Notes: generated from the sequence alone by a model not told the origin. Shown: positions 9,021 to 18,702, numbered from the stretch's first letter. The stretch: 64,000 bases of DNA from Mesorhizobium temperatum (GCF_002284575.1 NZ_NPKJ01000019.1:1-64000); one strand, 5' to 3'. Program-made: numbers and translations.

Positions 9021-9899
9021 ATGCCTTCCTTGTTCGACATTCTGGCGCAGGCGCAGAACGGCAACGGCATGCAGGCCCTGGCCCAACAGTTCGGGCTTTC
9101 GCAGCAGCAAGCGCAATCGGCGGTCGAGGCGCTGCTGCCGGCCTTTTCACAGGGGCTGAAGCGCAGCACCTCCGATCCTTACGGGCTCGGCGCGTTCATG
9201 ACGGCGATGGCCAGCGGCCAGCACGCCAAATATTTCGAGGACGCAAGCCGGGCCTTCTCGCCGCAGGGCGTCGATGAAGGCAACGGCATTCTTGGCCATC
9301 TGTTCGGCTCGAAAGACCTGTCCCGCGCCGTTGCCAGCCAGGCTGCGCAGGCGAGCGGCGTCAGTCAGCAGGTCTTGCAGCAGATGCTGCCGGTCGTAGC
9401 TTCGATGATGATGGGCGGCCTGTTCAAGCAGACCACAAATCAGATGCAGGCAGCAGGCGGATTCGGCGGCGGCGGCAATCCGCTCGGCGAGATCATCGAG
9501 CAGATGATGCGGCAAGCCGGCGGCGGCGCACAGGCGCCGGCACCACAGCAGCGCCCGGCGCCGCAGCCCGGCCCGATGGACAATCCGTTCGGCAAGGTGC
9601 TGCAGGACATGTTCGGCGGCGCGCAGCAGCCGCAGCAGACACCAAACCCCTATGGCGACAATCCGCTCGGCAAGGTGCTGCAGGATATGTTCGGCGGCGG
9701 CGCGCAACAGCCGCAGCGCGAAGCGCCGCAGCAGCGCGAAGCGCCGCAGCCACAGGCCAATCCGAGCGGCAGGCCACGCAATCCGTTCGACGATTTGTTC
9801 GGCAAGATGTTCGAGGCGGGCGCGAAGCAACACGACGATTATCAGAAGGGCGTGGAATCGATCTTCGATCAGTTCAAGCTAGGCATGGATCGGCGCTAA
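9021..9899 (+). CDS. DUF937 domain-containing protein
   Basis: The N-terminal half (residues 1 to about 135) is a DUF937 domain, a small helical fold of unknown function found in YidB-like proteins (MPSLFDILAQAQNGNGMQALAQQFGLS). The C-terminal half is low-complexity, rich in Gln, Pro and Gly. It contains three related modules (about residues 190-265), NPFGKVLQDMFGG, NPLGKVLQDMFGGG and NPFDDLFGKMFEAG, separated by Q/P linkers. A strong GGAGGAG lies 7 nt before the ATG. There is no signal peptide or membrane segment. The role is unknown. Confidence 0.85.
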   Translation: MPSLFDILAQAQNGNGMQALAQQFGLSQQQAQSAVEALLPAFSQGLKRSTSDPYGLGAFMTAMASGQHAKYFEDASRAFSPQGVDEGNGILGHLFGSKDLSRAVASQAAQASGVSQQVLQQMLPVVASMMMGGLFKQTTNQMQAAGGFGGGGNPLGEIIEQMMRQAGGGAQAPAPQQRPAPQPGPMDNPFGKVLQDMFGGAQQPQQTPNPYGDNPLGKVLQDMFGGGAQQPQREAPQQREAPQPQANPSGRPRNPFDDLFGKMFEAGAKQHDDYQKGVESIFDQFKLGMDRR

Positions 9900-9941
9900 A
9901 CCGACGAGGCGGCCGCAACCTGATCTTGAGCGCGCCCAAAG

Positions 9942-9972
9942 AAAAATGCCCGGTCCTTGTGAGAACCGGGCA
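9942..9972 (-). terminator. rho-independent terminator of the DUF1127 gene
   Basis: TGCCCGGT (9947-9954) pairs perfectly with ACCGGGCA (9965-9972). Read on the minus strand, the hairpin is followed by TTTTTC. It lies about 95 bp downstream of the minus-strand DUF1127 gene and faces the DUF937 gene end. Confidence 0.7.
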
Positions 9973-10064
9973 GTGTGCAGGCGGGCCGGCGGGGAACCGG
10001 CAGGGAGTGGGAGCCTGCGAAATCCTATAACGCCGCGCACCCCAAGGGCACGCAACCAACGCGA

Positions 10065-10355
10065 TCAGGTCACTTTGCGGGCAAGATCCTCGATCGTGTC
10101 TACGCGATCGGCCGCGATGACGCGAAGCCTCTCGGTTGGATCGCGGCCGAACGGCACCTCGATGGCGACGTGGAGATCGGCGCGCGTCAAGCCGATGTCG
10201 GCAAGTTCGGCATCCGACATCTCGCCAAGGCGATAGAAGGCGCGGCGGTTTTTCCAGGCGCGATAGACGTTGGAGATGGTGTTGACCACGCGCGTCGCAA
10301 TAGCCGGACGCGACGTGATGCGCGAAGTCTCGGTGGCGAAATCAAACGTAGCCAT
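10065..10355 (-). CDS. DUF1127 (YjiS-like) small protein
   Basis: A 96-residue protein with the DUF1127 core RAWKNRRAFYRLGEMSDAELADIGLTRADL in its second half: an Arg-rich helix followed by a short acidic helix ending in a DIGL turn. Alphaproteobacterial DUF1127 proteins are often involved in RNA or phosphate/stress physiology, but the role here is unknown. The start at 10355 is chosen over the ATG at 10370 because AAGGAG sits 6 nt before it. It is divergent from the LysR gene across about 150 bp, and its own terminator is at 9942-9972. Confidence 0.85.
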   Translation of the reverse strand: MATFDFATETSRITSRPAIATRVVNTISNVYRAWKNRRAFYRLGEMSDAELADIGLTRADLHVAIEVPFGRDPTERLRVIAADRVDTIEDLARKVT

Positions 10356-10522
10356 GTCAGTCTCCTTCATTCGAACGGGCGAAGACGAGTGATCGGCGCT
10401 GGCAACAGCGGCCGTTCCGGTCCCGATTCACATGCCGTCATGTGGACAGTCGTAAATTTGCCATCGTTCGATTGATTAATCCAACGAATGTTTCTAATCT
10501 TTAGCATCAACAGCAGTGATGG

Positions 10523-11488
10523 ATGGGAACGATGAAAGCGCCACTCGATCTCGATCAGTTGCAGACCTTTGTCTCAATCGTCGACACCGGCAGCTTCACC
10601 CGCGCGGCGGAAGCGGTGCATCGGACCCAGTCGGCGGTGTCCATGCAGATGCGCCGGCTGGAAGAACGGATCGGCAAGCCGCTGTTCGAAAAGGACGGGC
10701 GCACCAACAGGCTGACCGAGGAGGGCGACAGGCTGCTCTCCTACGCGAGACGGTTGCTGTTCCTCAATCGGGAAACGCTGGCCGCCTTCGACGACCGGCG
10801 GCTCGAAGGCACGATCCGCATCGGCACCCCGGACGACTATGCCGACCGCTTCCTGCCCGAGATCATGGCCCGCTTCGCCCGTTCCAATCCACGTGTCGAG
10901 CTGACCGTCATCTGCGAGCCGACGCCGGGGCTGGTCGAGCATATCAAGCGCGGCAATCTCGATCTGGCGCTGGTGACGCACAGTGACGCACACGGCCAGT
11001 CGGAAGTGGTGCGGCGCGAACCGCTGCTGTGGGTCACTTCGGCCAACCATGCGACACACGAGCAGGACACATTGCCGATGGCCTTCGGCCGGCCGAACTG
11101 CATCTGGCGGCGGGCCGCGGTCGACGTGCTCGACCGGCAGAACCGCGACTACCGCATCCTGTTCACCAGCTTCTCGGCAACCGTCATCACCGCCGCGGTG
11201 CTTTCCGGCCTGGCGATCTCGGTGCTGCCGGAATGCGCGCTGCGGCCCGGCATGCGGGTTCTGGGCGAACCCGACGGGTTCGGCGCCCTGCCCGATTGCC
11301 GCATCGGCATCATGCGCGGCCAGACGTCGCGGCCGGAGATCGTCGACGCGCTGGCCCGTCACATTTCGGAAAGCCTCGACAATATTTCCGTGCCGCTCGG
11401 CGAAGATACGGGAAGCTTCGACTTCCCGGCATTTGCTTTCTCTAAGACGAAGCGGACCAAGCCGAACCAGATCTCGCCGGGCTGGTGA
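10523..11488 (+). CDS. LysR-family transcriptional regulator
   Basis: The N-terminal winged helix-turn-helix ([39 protein letters not shown], residues 9-47, typical of LysR) is followed by a periplasmic-binding-protein-like effector domain ([21 protein letters not shown] onward). It resembles regulators annotated beside DUF1127 genes, with a short C-terminal tail rich in Lys and Arg. The ATG at 10532 is as plausible as 10523. It is transcribed divergently from the DUF1127 gene, so that gene is the most likely target by the usual LysR layout; the effector is unknown. Confidence 0.9.
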   Translation: MGTMKAPLDLDQLQTFVSIVDTGSFTRAAEAVHRTQSAVSMQMRRLEERIGKPLFEKDGRTNRLTEEGDRLLSYARRLLFLNRETLAAFDDRRLEGTIRIGTPDDYADRFLPEIMARFARSNPRVELTVICEPTPGLVEHIKRGNLDLALVTHSDAHGQSEVVRREPLLWVTSANHATHEQDTLPMAFGRPNCIWRRAAVDVLDRQNRDYRILFTSFSATVITAAVLSGLAISVLPECALRPGMRVLGEPDGFGALPDCRIGIMRGQTSRPEIVDALARHISESLDNISVPLGEDTGSFDFPAFAFSKTKRTKPNQISPGW

Positions 11489-11561
11489 AAAACCCCCGCA
11501 ATTGGCCGGCACCGGACACACCCGTCTTGACGCGGACGGACAACCGCCCCCCAATCGGCCA

Positions 11562-13127
11562 ATGAGCGACGCAGTATCCGAATCACGCACCAACGCCACC
11601 GAATACACGGTGAGCGAGATTTCCGGCGCGCTGAAGCGCACGGTCGAGGACGTTTTCGGCAATGTGCGGGTGCGCGGCGAAATATCAGGCTATCGCGGGC
11701 CGCATTCCTCCGGCCATGCCTATTTCTGCCTCAAGGACGACCGTGCGCGGCTCGACGCCGTGGTCTGGAAGACCACGATGAGCCGGCTGAAGTTCCGCCC
11801 CGAAGAAGGCATGGAGGTGATCGCCACCGGCCGGCTCACCACCTATCCCGGAAAGTCCACCTACCAGATCGTCATCGACAATCTGGAGCCAGCCGGCGCC
11901 GGGGCGCTAATGGCGCTGCTGGACGAGCGCAAGCGCCGGCTGCAGGCCGAAGGCCTGTTCGATGCCGGCCGCAAGCGCTTGCTGCCGTTCATGCCGCGCG
12001 TCATCGGCGTCGTCACCTCGCCGACAGGTTCCGTCATTCGCGACATCATCCACCGGATCAAGGACCGGTTTCCACTGCATGTGCTTGTCTGGCCGGTGCG
12101 GGTGCAGGGCGAGACTGCGGGCGCGGAAGTGACCGCCGCCGTCAACGGCTTCAACGCACTGGCGCAGGATGGCATTATTCCGCACCCCGACCTGTTGATC
12201 GTGGCGCGCGGCGGCGGCAGCCTCGAGGACCTTTGGGGGTTCAATGACGAGGCGCTGGCCCGCGCCGTCGCCGCCTCGCGCATTCCGGTGATCTCCGCCG
12301 TCGGCCATGAAACGGACTGGACGCTGATCGACCTGGCGGCGGATGTGCGGGCGCCGACGCCGACGGGTGCCGCCGAAATCGCCGTGCCCGTGCGCGCCGA
12401 CCTCGAAGTAACGCTTGCCGGCCTTGGTGCGCGGCTCAAGGCCGCGGTATCGCGCAATTTCGAGCGCAAGCGCCAAGCGGTCCGTGCCGCCGCCCGGGCG
12501 CTGCCCTCGCCCGACCAGTTGCTGGCGCTGCCGCGCCGGCGCTTCGACGAAGCGACGAGCCGGCTTGGCCGGGCGTTGTCCGTCAGCGTCCAACGCAAGC
12601 GAGCCAGGCTTCAGGCGCAGCGGCTGACGCCGGCCACTCTGTCGCGACGCATGAACGAGGCCCGCACACTGGCCGGCCGCGACCTCGCCCGCGCGCAAGC
12701 GGCGTTCTTCGCCATAGTGCGCGAGCGGCGAACGCGGTTTTCGCGCACCGCGGCGCGGCTGTCGCCCGCGCCGATCGCAAGGCGGCAGAAGTTGCAGGCA
12801 GATACTTTGGCGGCGTTGTCGCGGCGACAGGACCGGGTGATTTCCGTACGGCTCGAACGCTTGCGCGGGAAACTGACCCAGGCCGATCGGCTGCTGGCAA
12901 CGCTGTCGCACAAGGCGGTGCTGGCGCGGGGCTTTGCCTTGGTGAAAGACGCCGACGGGGCGGTGATCAAGCAAGCGGCGGAGGTGGCGCCGGGGATGGC
13001 ACTTTCGCTGGAGTTTGCCGACGGGACCGCCGATGCGGTTGCGACCAGCGGTGCCGCACGACCGAAAACAAATGCAAAGCCGGCCGCCAAAGCCAAGGAG
13101 CCTGGCAATCAGGGCTCGCTGTTCTGA
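11562..13127 (+). CDS. xseA: exodeoxyribonuclease VII large subunit
   Basis: XseA, with the small subunit XseB (not in this window), degrades single-stranded DNA to oligonucleotides. The 521-residue protein shows the N-terminal OB-fold ([29 protein letters not shown]), the catalytic core with [18 protein letters not shown] (about residue 150), [20 protein letters not shown] (about 210) and [17 protein letters not shown] (about 245), then a long Arg/Ala-rich coiled-coil region that binds XseB. The extreme C-terminus carries an Ala/Lys-rich tail. The start is set at MSDAVSES; the frame continues upstream only through the LysR gene. Confidence 0.95.
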   Translation: MSDAVSESRTNATEYTVSEISGALKRTVEDVFGNVRVRGEISGYRGPHSSGHAYFCLKDDRARLDAVVWKTTMSRLKFRPEEGMEVIATGRLTTYPGKSTYQIVIDNLEPAGAGALMALLDERKRRLQAEGLFDAGRKRLLPFMPRVIGVVTSPTGSVIRDIIHRIKDRFPLHVLVWPVRVQGETAGAEVTAAVNGFNALAQDGIIPHPDLLIVARGGGSLEDLWGFNDEALARAVAASRIPVISAVGHETDWTLIDLAADVRAPTPTGAAEIAVPVRADLEVTLAGLGARLKAAVSRNFERKRQAVRAAARALPSPDQLLALPRRRFDEATSRLGRALSVSVQRKRARLQAQRLTPATLSRRMNEARTLAGRDLARAQAAFFAIVRERRTRFSRTAARLSPAPIARRQKLQADTLAALSRRQDRVISVRLERLRGKLTQADRLLATLSHKAVLARGFALVKDADGAVIKQAAEVAPGMALSLEFADGTADAVATSGAARPKTNAKPAAKAKEPGNQGSLF

Positions 13128-13144
13128 GTGGCAACGATTTCCGC

Positions 13145-14275
13145 ATGACCGACAATCATCACCAGACGACGCCTTCCGGCAGGCCGCGCGCGCGAGCCTT
13201 CGGCATAAGTTTTGACGGCAAGCCTGGACCGTTCAACGCCATCACCGATGTGGCCGGCGTTGCGGTCGGTTATTCGACGCTGATTTCGGGCGATGGTGCG
13301 CTGGTGGTCGGCAAGGGACCGGTGCGCACCGGCGTGACAGCCATCCTGCCCCGACCGCGCGCCGATCTGGCCACGCCGGTCTTTGCCGGTGTCTTCAGCC
13401 AGAACGGCAATGGCGAATTGACCGGCTCGCATATTATCGAGGAAACCGGCGCCTTCAATTTGCCGATCACCATCACCAACACGCATTCCTGCGGCGTTTC
13501 GCGCGACGGAACGCTGCGCTGGATGCAGCGCGTGCTGCCGGCCGCGCTCGACAGCGGCTGGGGGCTGCCGGTGGCGGCGGAAACCTATGACGGCTTCCTG
13601 AACGACATCAACGGCCACCATCTCAGATCAGAGCATGTCGCCGCGGCACTCGATGGCGCGACCGGCGGATCGATCGAGGAAGGCAGCGTCGGCGGCGGCA
13701 CCGGCATGATCGCCTTCGGTTTCAAGGCAGGCTCCGGCACGGCATCGCGGATCGTCGAATGGCACGGCCGGCGCTACACGGTCGGTGCGTTCGTGCAGGC
13801 GAATTTCGGCAAGCGGAGGAATTTCACCATTCGCGGCTTGCGCGCCGGGCCCGATCTCCTGGAACCGGCGATCCGCGAAAGCACGCCGCGCGCCGAAAAG
13901 GGTTCGATCATCGGGGTCGTCGCCACCGATGCGCCGTTGCTGCCGCATCAGATGAAGCGGCTGGCCCGCCGGGCGCCGCTCGGCGTCGCCATGACCGGCG
14001 GCTTCGGCTATCATAGCTCGGGCGATATTTTCCTCGCCTTTTCGACCGCCAACCACGAGGCGGCGCTGGCGCCGTCAGGCCGCATCGCCAGCGCCGATTT
14101 TATCCCGGATACCGACATCGATCCGTTCTTCGACGCCGTGATCGAAAGTGTGGAGGAAGCGATCCTCAATGCGCTGGTCGCCAATGACGACATGACCGGG
14201 CGCGACGGCAATTTCGTGCCGGCGCTGCCGAAGGCATGGCTCAAGGGCAAATTCGGTGCAAGTCAGGGAAAGTAG
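13145..14275 (+). CDS. P1 family self-processing aminopeptidase (DmpA/BapA-like)
   Basis: Family P1 (S58) L-aminopeptidase/D-esterase precursor, an Ntn-like hydrolase that cleaves itself before an internal Ser to make alpha and beta chains. The processing site is visible as EEGSVGGGTGM near residue 180, with Ser as the new N-terminal nucleophile. Other family segments are ITDVAGVAVGYSTLI (about 30), ITNTHSCGVSRDG (about 115) and RAPLGVAMTGGFGYHSSGDIFLAFSTAN (about 275-305). There is no signal peptide, so it is cytoplasmic. It starts 17 bp after xseA on the same strand. Natural substrates of this family (short peptides, beta-peptides, amides) are poorly known. Confidence 0.9.
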   Translation: MTDNHHQTTPSGRPRARAFGISFDGKPGPFNAITDVAGVAVGYSTLISGDGALVVGKGPVRTGVTAILPRPRADLATPVFAGVFSQNGNGELTGSHIIEETGAFNLPITITNTHSCGVSRDGTLRWMQRVLPAALDSGWGLPVAAETYDGFLNDINGHHLRSEHVAAALDGATGGSIEEGSVGGGTGMIAFGFKAGSGTASRIVEWHGRRYTVGAFVQANFGKRRNFTIRGLRAGPDLLEPAIRESTPRAEKGSIIGVVATDAPLLPHQMKRLARRAPLGVAMTGGFGYHSSGDIFLAFSTANHEAALAPSGRIASADFIPDTDIDPFFDAVIESVEEAILNALVANDDMTGRDGNFVPALPKAWLKGKFGASQGK

Positions 14276-14369
14276 GACTGTGTGGCGTGTCACGCGTCGC
14301 ACAGGTCTTGGAAACGGTTGAGCCTGGTAAATAGATGCCTTTCGCCGGGTCGGCATGTCACTCGCTAAA

Positions 14370-14466
14370 GCGCGTCGCGTTTGAAGGGATTCATGCGACG
14401 CTCTTAAGTTCTTGTTTTATGCATGTCGTTATCCCAAAACCGCTGCGCACTTTTGGGCGACATGCA
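14370..14466. repeat. two-hairpin intergenic repeat, copy B1
   Basis: First hairpin GCGTCGC...GCGACGC, then GCATGTCG...CGACATGC enclosing CCAAAA/TTTTGG (14421-14465). A close second copy is at 31022-31118. It directly abuts the stop codon of the DUF768 gene and could act as its 3' hairpin. Confidence 0.8.
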
Positions 14467-14709
14467 TTAGTCCGAATTCTTTTCGTCCTGGTCGGCCTCA
14501 GCCGCCTCTTCCAGCCTCGACGCTATAAGTTCCTGAATGTCGCCGACCTCTTCCTGGATATCCTCCAGCGGTATGCCGGCCTCAGCCGCCTTGGCCGCGC
14601 ATTCCCTGGCGAGGGTCTCGGCCTGCTCCTCGATCCTGTCAAGCGAGGACTGGCAGTGGACCTTTTCGCCGATCCACTCCTGCAAGAACTCGATCGCGTG
14701 TTCGCTCAT
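14467..14709 (-). CDS. DUF768 family protein
   Basis: An 80-residue acidic helical protein with the DUF768 pattern: MSEHAIEFLQEWI at the N-terminus, a central Cys/Arg-containing helix, and the AGIPLEDIQEEVGDIQELI motif. I know this family mainly from Mesorhizobium, where many paralogs occur per genome; its function is unknown. It is a lone gene, flanked on its 3' side by a palindromic repeat and on its 5' side by more than 600 bp with no convincing gene. Confidence 0.8.
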   Translation of the reverse strand: MSEHAIEFLQEWIGEKVHCQSSLDRIEEQAETLARECAAKAAEAGIPLEDIQEEVGDIQELIASRLEEAAEADQDEKNSD

Positions 14710-15334
14710 GCTGCTGTTCCCTGGCGGCTGCGCCGGTTGGTAATCATAAACGCCGGCATCCCGAAAAGATGCACGCTCCTATTCCAACCGAGTCGCCGTC
14801 ACCCGGCAAGCCGATCTTGCCCAAGCTCCACAGGGCTGACGGAAAATCGAAGGTTCAAGGAGCACATTCTAATTCTTGAGGAGATTCTATTTTCTTGAGG
14901 AGACTGGCACCGTTGGCTGGGATTATGTCCCGGATCGCGCCATTGTTTCTACTTGCTTTTTTCCGGCAATCCAGTCAATTTGTATGACAATAGGTTTCAC
15001 ATACGTGGCACGTTTGCGGCGCCATTCGCTGCGCGATCCTAGGGGTACGCGGCCAAAGCCGCCGCTATATAGTGACATCCTCAGGCAATGTCGACCCTGC
15101 TCGCCATCCTGCTTCTTTCCGCCGCGCCGAGCGTATCTGGATGGCATTTTGTCATCGTCGGGGGCGAGCATATTTCGCCGGGAATCGACTGCAGCTAGCG
15201 GCTGTAGCTGTGCCGGCGGTCCTGCCGCGGTCGCTTGTCGCCGCAGAATTGCCGTGGCGGCCCGCTTTGCCAGCCCGCCACTCGGGAAGCTCACTCCCTC
15301 GGGGCGCATTGCTTCAGCGATCGAAAAGCTCGGC
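14710..15334. other. 625-bp region without a convincing gene
   Basis: No frame here has good coding character on either strand. It is more AT-rich at 14840-15010 and carries a 12-nt direct repeat (TTCTTGAGGAGA at 14873 and 14892). A very short frame at 15088-15198 would encode 36 residues beginning MSTLLAILLLSAAPSVSGWH, which looks like a signal peptide, but it has no clear ribosome site. The region separates DUF768 from the 3' end of the sugar importer operon. Confidence 0.4.
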
Positions 15335-16090
15335 CTAGCCGCCAACCATGAGCTTGACGACTTCGTCATGGTTGGTCTCCGAGATCTTGCGCTCGCCGGC
15401 TTGAACGCCCCGGCGCAGCACGACGATGCGGTCGGACACGGCGAAAATATCCTGCAGATTGTGCGAGATGAAGATCACGCCCCGCCCTTGCGCCTTGAGC
15501 TGGTGGATGAGCGAAATGACCTTGCGCTGCTCCGGGACCCCGAGGGCCGCGGTCGGTTCGTCCATGATCAGGATCTGCGCGTCCCAATAGACGGCCCGGC
15601 CGATGGCAACGGCCTGCCGTTGACCGCCGGAGAAATTGCTGACCGGGGCGTCGAGCCGGCTGACATGGAAGTCCAGCCGTCCCATGGTCTGCTTGGCGGC
15701 GACGGCCATGGCCCTGCGATCGAGCACCGGCAAGAAACCGAAGGCCTTGCGCATGGGTTCACGGCCGAGGAAGATATTGGCGCCGATGGACAAATTGTCG
15801 GCGAGAGCGAGATCCTGGTAAATGGTCTCGATGCCTTTTTCGCGCGCCTCCTGCGGCGTCGCGAACGTCACCGGCTGCCCTCTCAGCAGAATTTCACCGC
15901 CGGTCGGCTGAAAGACGCCCGATATCGCCTTGATCAGCGTCGTCTTGCCGGCGCCGTTGTCGCCCGCCAGGGCCACCACTTCGCCCGGCCGCACGGCCAT
16001 GGAGAAATCGTTCAGCGCCTGCACCGCACCGAAATGCTTGGAAAGGTGTCGGACTTCGAGAAGGGGGGTGGTTTGTTCGGAACTATTCAT
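15335..16090 (-). CDS. CUT2 sugar ABC transporter ATP-binding protein (FrcA-like)
   Basis: A 251-residue single-domain ATPase that energises sugar import. Walker A is GDNGAGKTTL, the Q-loop is IYQDLALADNLSIGAN, the signature is FSGGQRQAVAIGRA, Walker B is ILIMDEPTAAL and the switch His is FISHNLQDIF. A single nucleotide-binding domain (not the double RbsA/XylG form) is typical of the FrcA branch of the CUT2 family. The start at 16090 overlaps the permease stop by 8 bp, showing translational coupling; the frame upstream of it runs antisense-free but lies inside the permease gene. It is the last gene of the importer operon. Confidence 0.9.
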   Translation of the reverse strand: MNSSEQTTPLLEVRHLSKHFGAVQALNDFSMAVRPGEVVALAGDNGAGKTTLIKAISGVFQPTGGEILLRGQPVTFATPQEAREKGIETIYQDLALADNLSIGANIFLGREPMRKAFGFLPVLDRRAMAVAAKQTMGRLDFHVSRLDAPVSNFSGGQRQAVAIGRAVYWDAQILIMDEPTAALGVPEQRKVISLIHQLKAQGRGVIFISHNLQDIFAVSDRIVVLRRGVQAGERKISETNHDEVVKLMVGG

Positions 16091-17135
16091 CCTGGCGAGC
16101 TCCACTGAACCGGCGCTGCGCCTGGTCGATAAGGACGGAGATAATGATGACAAGGCCGACGGCGATGAACTGCCAGAACGGCTCGACATTGACGAAAACC
16201 AGCCCGTATTGAATGACCGCGATCACCAAGGCGCCGGCAACCGTCCCGAAGATGGTGCCGGAGCCACCGAACAGGCTGGCGCCGCCGATCACCACGGCTG
16301 CGACGCTGTCGAGCAGCAAGGGTTCGCCGGCCTGGGCGGCGCCCGCGGTGAAGCGCGCTGCATAGAGCGCGCCCCCGAGGCCGGCGCACATCGCGGAAAG
16401 CACGTAGAGGCGCAGGATGTGGCCCCTGATGTCGATGCCGGCGCGACGCGCCGCCTGCACATTGGCGCCGATGGCGTAGTTGTGCTGGCCGAACCGGGTC
16501 TGGCTCAGGATATAGTGCATCACGACGACAAAGACGGCGGCAATGATGACGAGATAAGGCACACCGTAGAACCTGCCGTTGCCAAGCAGCGCGAACCAGG
16601 AATTCTGGACCGGCACCGTCGTGCCGCCGGCCAGCAGGAACGCAGCGCCACGCGCCACGCCAAACATGCCAAGCGTGCCGATGAAGGGTGGAATTCGAAG
16701 CCGCGAGATCAGCAAGCCGTTGATGACGCCAGGTACTCCGGCGACGATCACGGCCGCCAGAATGCCCAACATCATGGCCAGAGGTACCGGCATGGCGGCG
16801 CCAGCCATATTCGTGGCGTGGGCCGCAACGACGGCCGCGAGACCCATGATAAAGCCCAGCGAGAGGTCGATGCCTCCCGAAATGATGACGAAGGTCTGCC
16901 CGGTCGCCAGCAGCAGCGGCGCCACGGCAAATATCGCAATGGACTGCACGTTGAACGGGTTGAGCACGAAGGTCGCGCCGAAGGAGAGCCTCGACCAGAC
17001 CTCAAAACAGATGATCAGGGCGGCGAGGAACAGCCAGGCGCGTCCTTCGGCGATGCGTGCGAGCCAGCTCCTGGCCGGATCACCGTGATCCGCCTGAGGA
17101 GCGACATGCGTTTCGATTGGCGATGTTGAAGTCAT
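16083..17135 (-). CDS. CUT2 sugar ABC transporter permease (FrcC/RbsC-like)
   Basis: A 350-residue inner-membrane permease with about ten hydrophobic segments and the BPD_transp_2 signature. Examples are GQTFVIISGGIDLSLGFIMG, IPPFIGTLGMFGVARGAAFLLAGG and GGASLFGGSGTIFGTVAGALVI, all characteristic of ribose/fructose-type permeases. A TTG at 17168 could extend the N-terminus, but the ATG at 17135 is preferred. A perfect 15-bp hairpin separates it from the upstream binding-protein gene, which probably lowers expression of permease and ATPase relative to the binding protein. Confidence 0.9.
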   Translation of the reverse strand: MTSTSPIETHVAPQADHGDPARSWLARIAEGRAWLFLAALIICFEVWSRLSFGATFVLNPFNVQSIAIFAVAPLLLATGQTFVIISGGIDLSLGFIMGLAAVVAAHATNMAGAAMPVPLAMMLGILAAVIVAGVPGVINGLLISRLRIPPFIGTLGMFGVARGAAFLLAGGTTVPVQNSWFALLGNGRFYGVPYLVIIAAVFVVVMHYILSQTRFGQHNYAIGANVQAARRAGIDIRGHILRLYVLSAMCAGLGGALYAARFTAGAAQAGEPLLLDSVAAVVIGGASLFGGSGTIFGTVAGALVIAVIQYGLVFVNVEPFWQFIAVGLVIIISVLIDQAQRRFSGARQDE

Positions 17136-17190
17136 GAATGGTTCCGATCGCAGCGCGGCCTCCGTCAAACAGGGTCAAAAAGACCCGGCG

Positions 17191-17224
17191 CAGGTCTCCT
17201 TCCGGCCTGCCGGAAGGAGACCTG
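17191..17224. terminator. perfect intercistronic hairpin after the sugar-binding protein gene
   Basis: CAGGTCTCCTTCCGG (17191-17205) pairs without mismatch with CCGGAAGGAGACCTG (17210-17224) around a CCTG loop. It begins 6 bp after the binding-protein stop on the minus strand; a run of five T on that strand follows about 10 nt later. It is likely a partial terminator or mRNA 3'-end stabiliser giving more binding protein than permease. Confidence 0.75.
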
Positions 17225-17230
17225 CTGGAC

Positions 17231-18211
17231 TTATTCGGAATAGAGGTACTTCGAGATGTTCGGGTCGGCGATGTTGGCCTTGTCCATGATCGTAAAGCCG
17301 GTGCCGACCGCAACCGGGATCGACTGGCCGGTCAGATGGGCATAGGCCGACATGACGCCGAAGTAACCGATTTCCGCGGGATGCTGGGCAATCGCCACGT
17401 CGACAAGGCCAGTGTTGATGTTGTCGACAATGCTTGTCGGCGCGTCGAACGCCACGACCTTGACGGTGCCGGTCTGCCCGGCCTGCTGGACGCCATTCGC
17501 CGCGCCAAGCGCCGAGAACAGATTTGCACCGAACACCCCAACGAGATCGGGATTGCGCGCGAACACAGCTTGCAGTTGCGAGGCGGCCTTGTTGGCGTCG
17601 TTGTCGTTGAACTGGGTCTCGAGCACGGTGATGCCGGGATGATTGGCCGCCATCTCCTTCTTGAAGCCCTCTTCGCGCTGGTCAGTGGTCGAAATGCCAG
17701 GCTTGACGTTTGAAACGTAGACCTTGCCCTTGTCGCCTATGGCCTTGGCCAATGCCCGCGCGGCGATCTCGCCGCCCAGAACATTGTCCGAAGCGATATA
17801 GGACAGTGGGAAATCCGCCTCGCCGGCGCCGGTCTGGTAGACGCCGCTGCCGATGAAAGTGTCGACGGTGATCACCGGAATGCCGGCATCATTGGCCTTG
17901 CGGAGCGGCTCGACCAATTGAACCTTGTCGGTCGGCGCGATCAGGATGGCGTCCGGCTTCTTGGCGATGACCGCGTCAAGCACGGGGACTTGCGTTACCG
18001 GATTGAAATCCGGGGCGCCCTGGAAAACCAGGGTCACACCAAGGGCATCGGCTGCCGCCTGGGCCCCCTTGCGCATGGTGATATAAAAGCCGTCGGTGGT
18101 AAGACCCGGAATGAGCGCAATGGTGAACTTTTTGTCCTGCGCCAACGCCGGCGTGACCAGCGCCGCTGCGCAGATGGCGAGAGCCGCCAGGGCGGCAACA
18201 ATCTTCTTCAT
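17231..18211 (-). CDS. periplasmic sugar-binding protein of a CUT2 ABC importer
   Basis: Binds the sugar in the periplasm and delivers it to the permease. The 326-residue protein starts with a clear Sec signal peptide (MKKIVAALAALAICAAALV...ALA-QD) and has the type I Peripla_BP_4 fold of ribose/fructose/allose-binding proteins (FTIALIPGLTTDGFYITMRKGAQAAADALGV, PDAILIAPTD, GIPVITVDTFI, GVFGANLFSALGAANGVQQAG, VDVAIAQHPAEIGYFGV). A strong GAGGAGG precedes the ATG. It is the first gene of the operon; the upstream 490 bp holds the shared operator-like element at 18474-18502. Sugar identity cannot be read from the sequence. Confidence 0.9.
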   Translation of the reverse strand: MKKIVAALAALAICAAALVTPALAQDKKFTIALIPGLTTDGFYITMRKGAQAAADALGVTLVFQGAPDFNPVTQVPVLDAVIAKKPDAILIAPTDKVQLVEPLRKANDAGIPVITVDTFIGSGVYQTGAGEADFPLSYIASDNVLGGEIAARALAKAIGDKGKVYVSNVKPGISTTDQREEGFKKEMAANHPGITVLETQFNDNDANKAASQLQAVFARNPDLVGVFGANLFSALGAANGVQQAGQTGTVKVVAFDAPTSIVDNINTGLVDVAIAQHPAEIGYFGVMSAYAHLTGQSIPVAVGTGFTIMDKANIADPNISKYLYSE

Positions 18212-18473
18212 AACATCCTCCTCATGGTGTTGGCAGATTTGCCGTTGCGATCGACATTGAAATGGCCGTCAATTCGTTCCGGCTATGTGAAGTGCTGGCG
18301 GCGAGAAACAGGTTTCGCCTGCTTGCTGTTATGGGCAGCTTTCCTCCCGAGCGCCCCCAGTCGTTAGGTCCAGCCAGTCGAAACCGACCAGCCTGATGCG
18401 CAGTCCCGTTCCTAGCCTCCGCAAGGTGCAGGGAACAGCGCCGCTCGGCGCGCATGCTTGCCTAGCCGCAAGG

Positions 18474-18502
18474 TTGTAACACTTTGCTGAAAGAAATTGC
18501 AA
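18474..18502 (-). promoter_or_regulatory. candidate operator, copy 1 (upstream of the sugar importer)
   Basis: On the minus strand it reads TTGCAATTTC-TTTCAGCAAA-GTGTTACAA. It matches copy 2 at 19652-19680 at 26 of the first 28 positions and is oriented the same way relative to its downstream gene (263 bp before the binding-protein start). The ends form an imperfect dyad (TTGTAAC / TTGCAA). Given the adjacent SorC-type regulator, a binding site for that protein is the simplest reading. Confidence 0.6.
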
Positions 18503-18702
18503 CAAGGTATTTCCGGGATCGAAACCGCTTTCAAGCCGGACACTATCTGTCTGCTCCGCAGAGCCCCCTCACGCAGACTATTGCCCCAACTCTTTGACGA
18601 CACAACAGATGATTTCGCGGCGGCGGGCTCGTGATCCCGTTTGGTGTCAATCAGTTTGGGATCGATCAGCTGTGCCGATGTCACACATCGGCGTGCCCAC
18701 CA

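Noticed and set aside
15930..17129. 399-codon open frame antisense to the sugar permease
   Set aside because: It is a mirror of a clear permease gene; the translation is Arg/Asp/Gly/Gln-rich with no domain, an effect of high GC third positions.
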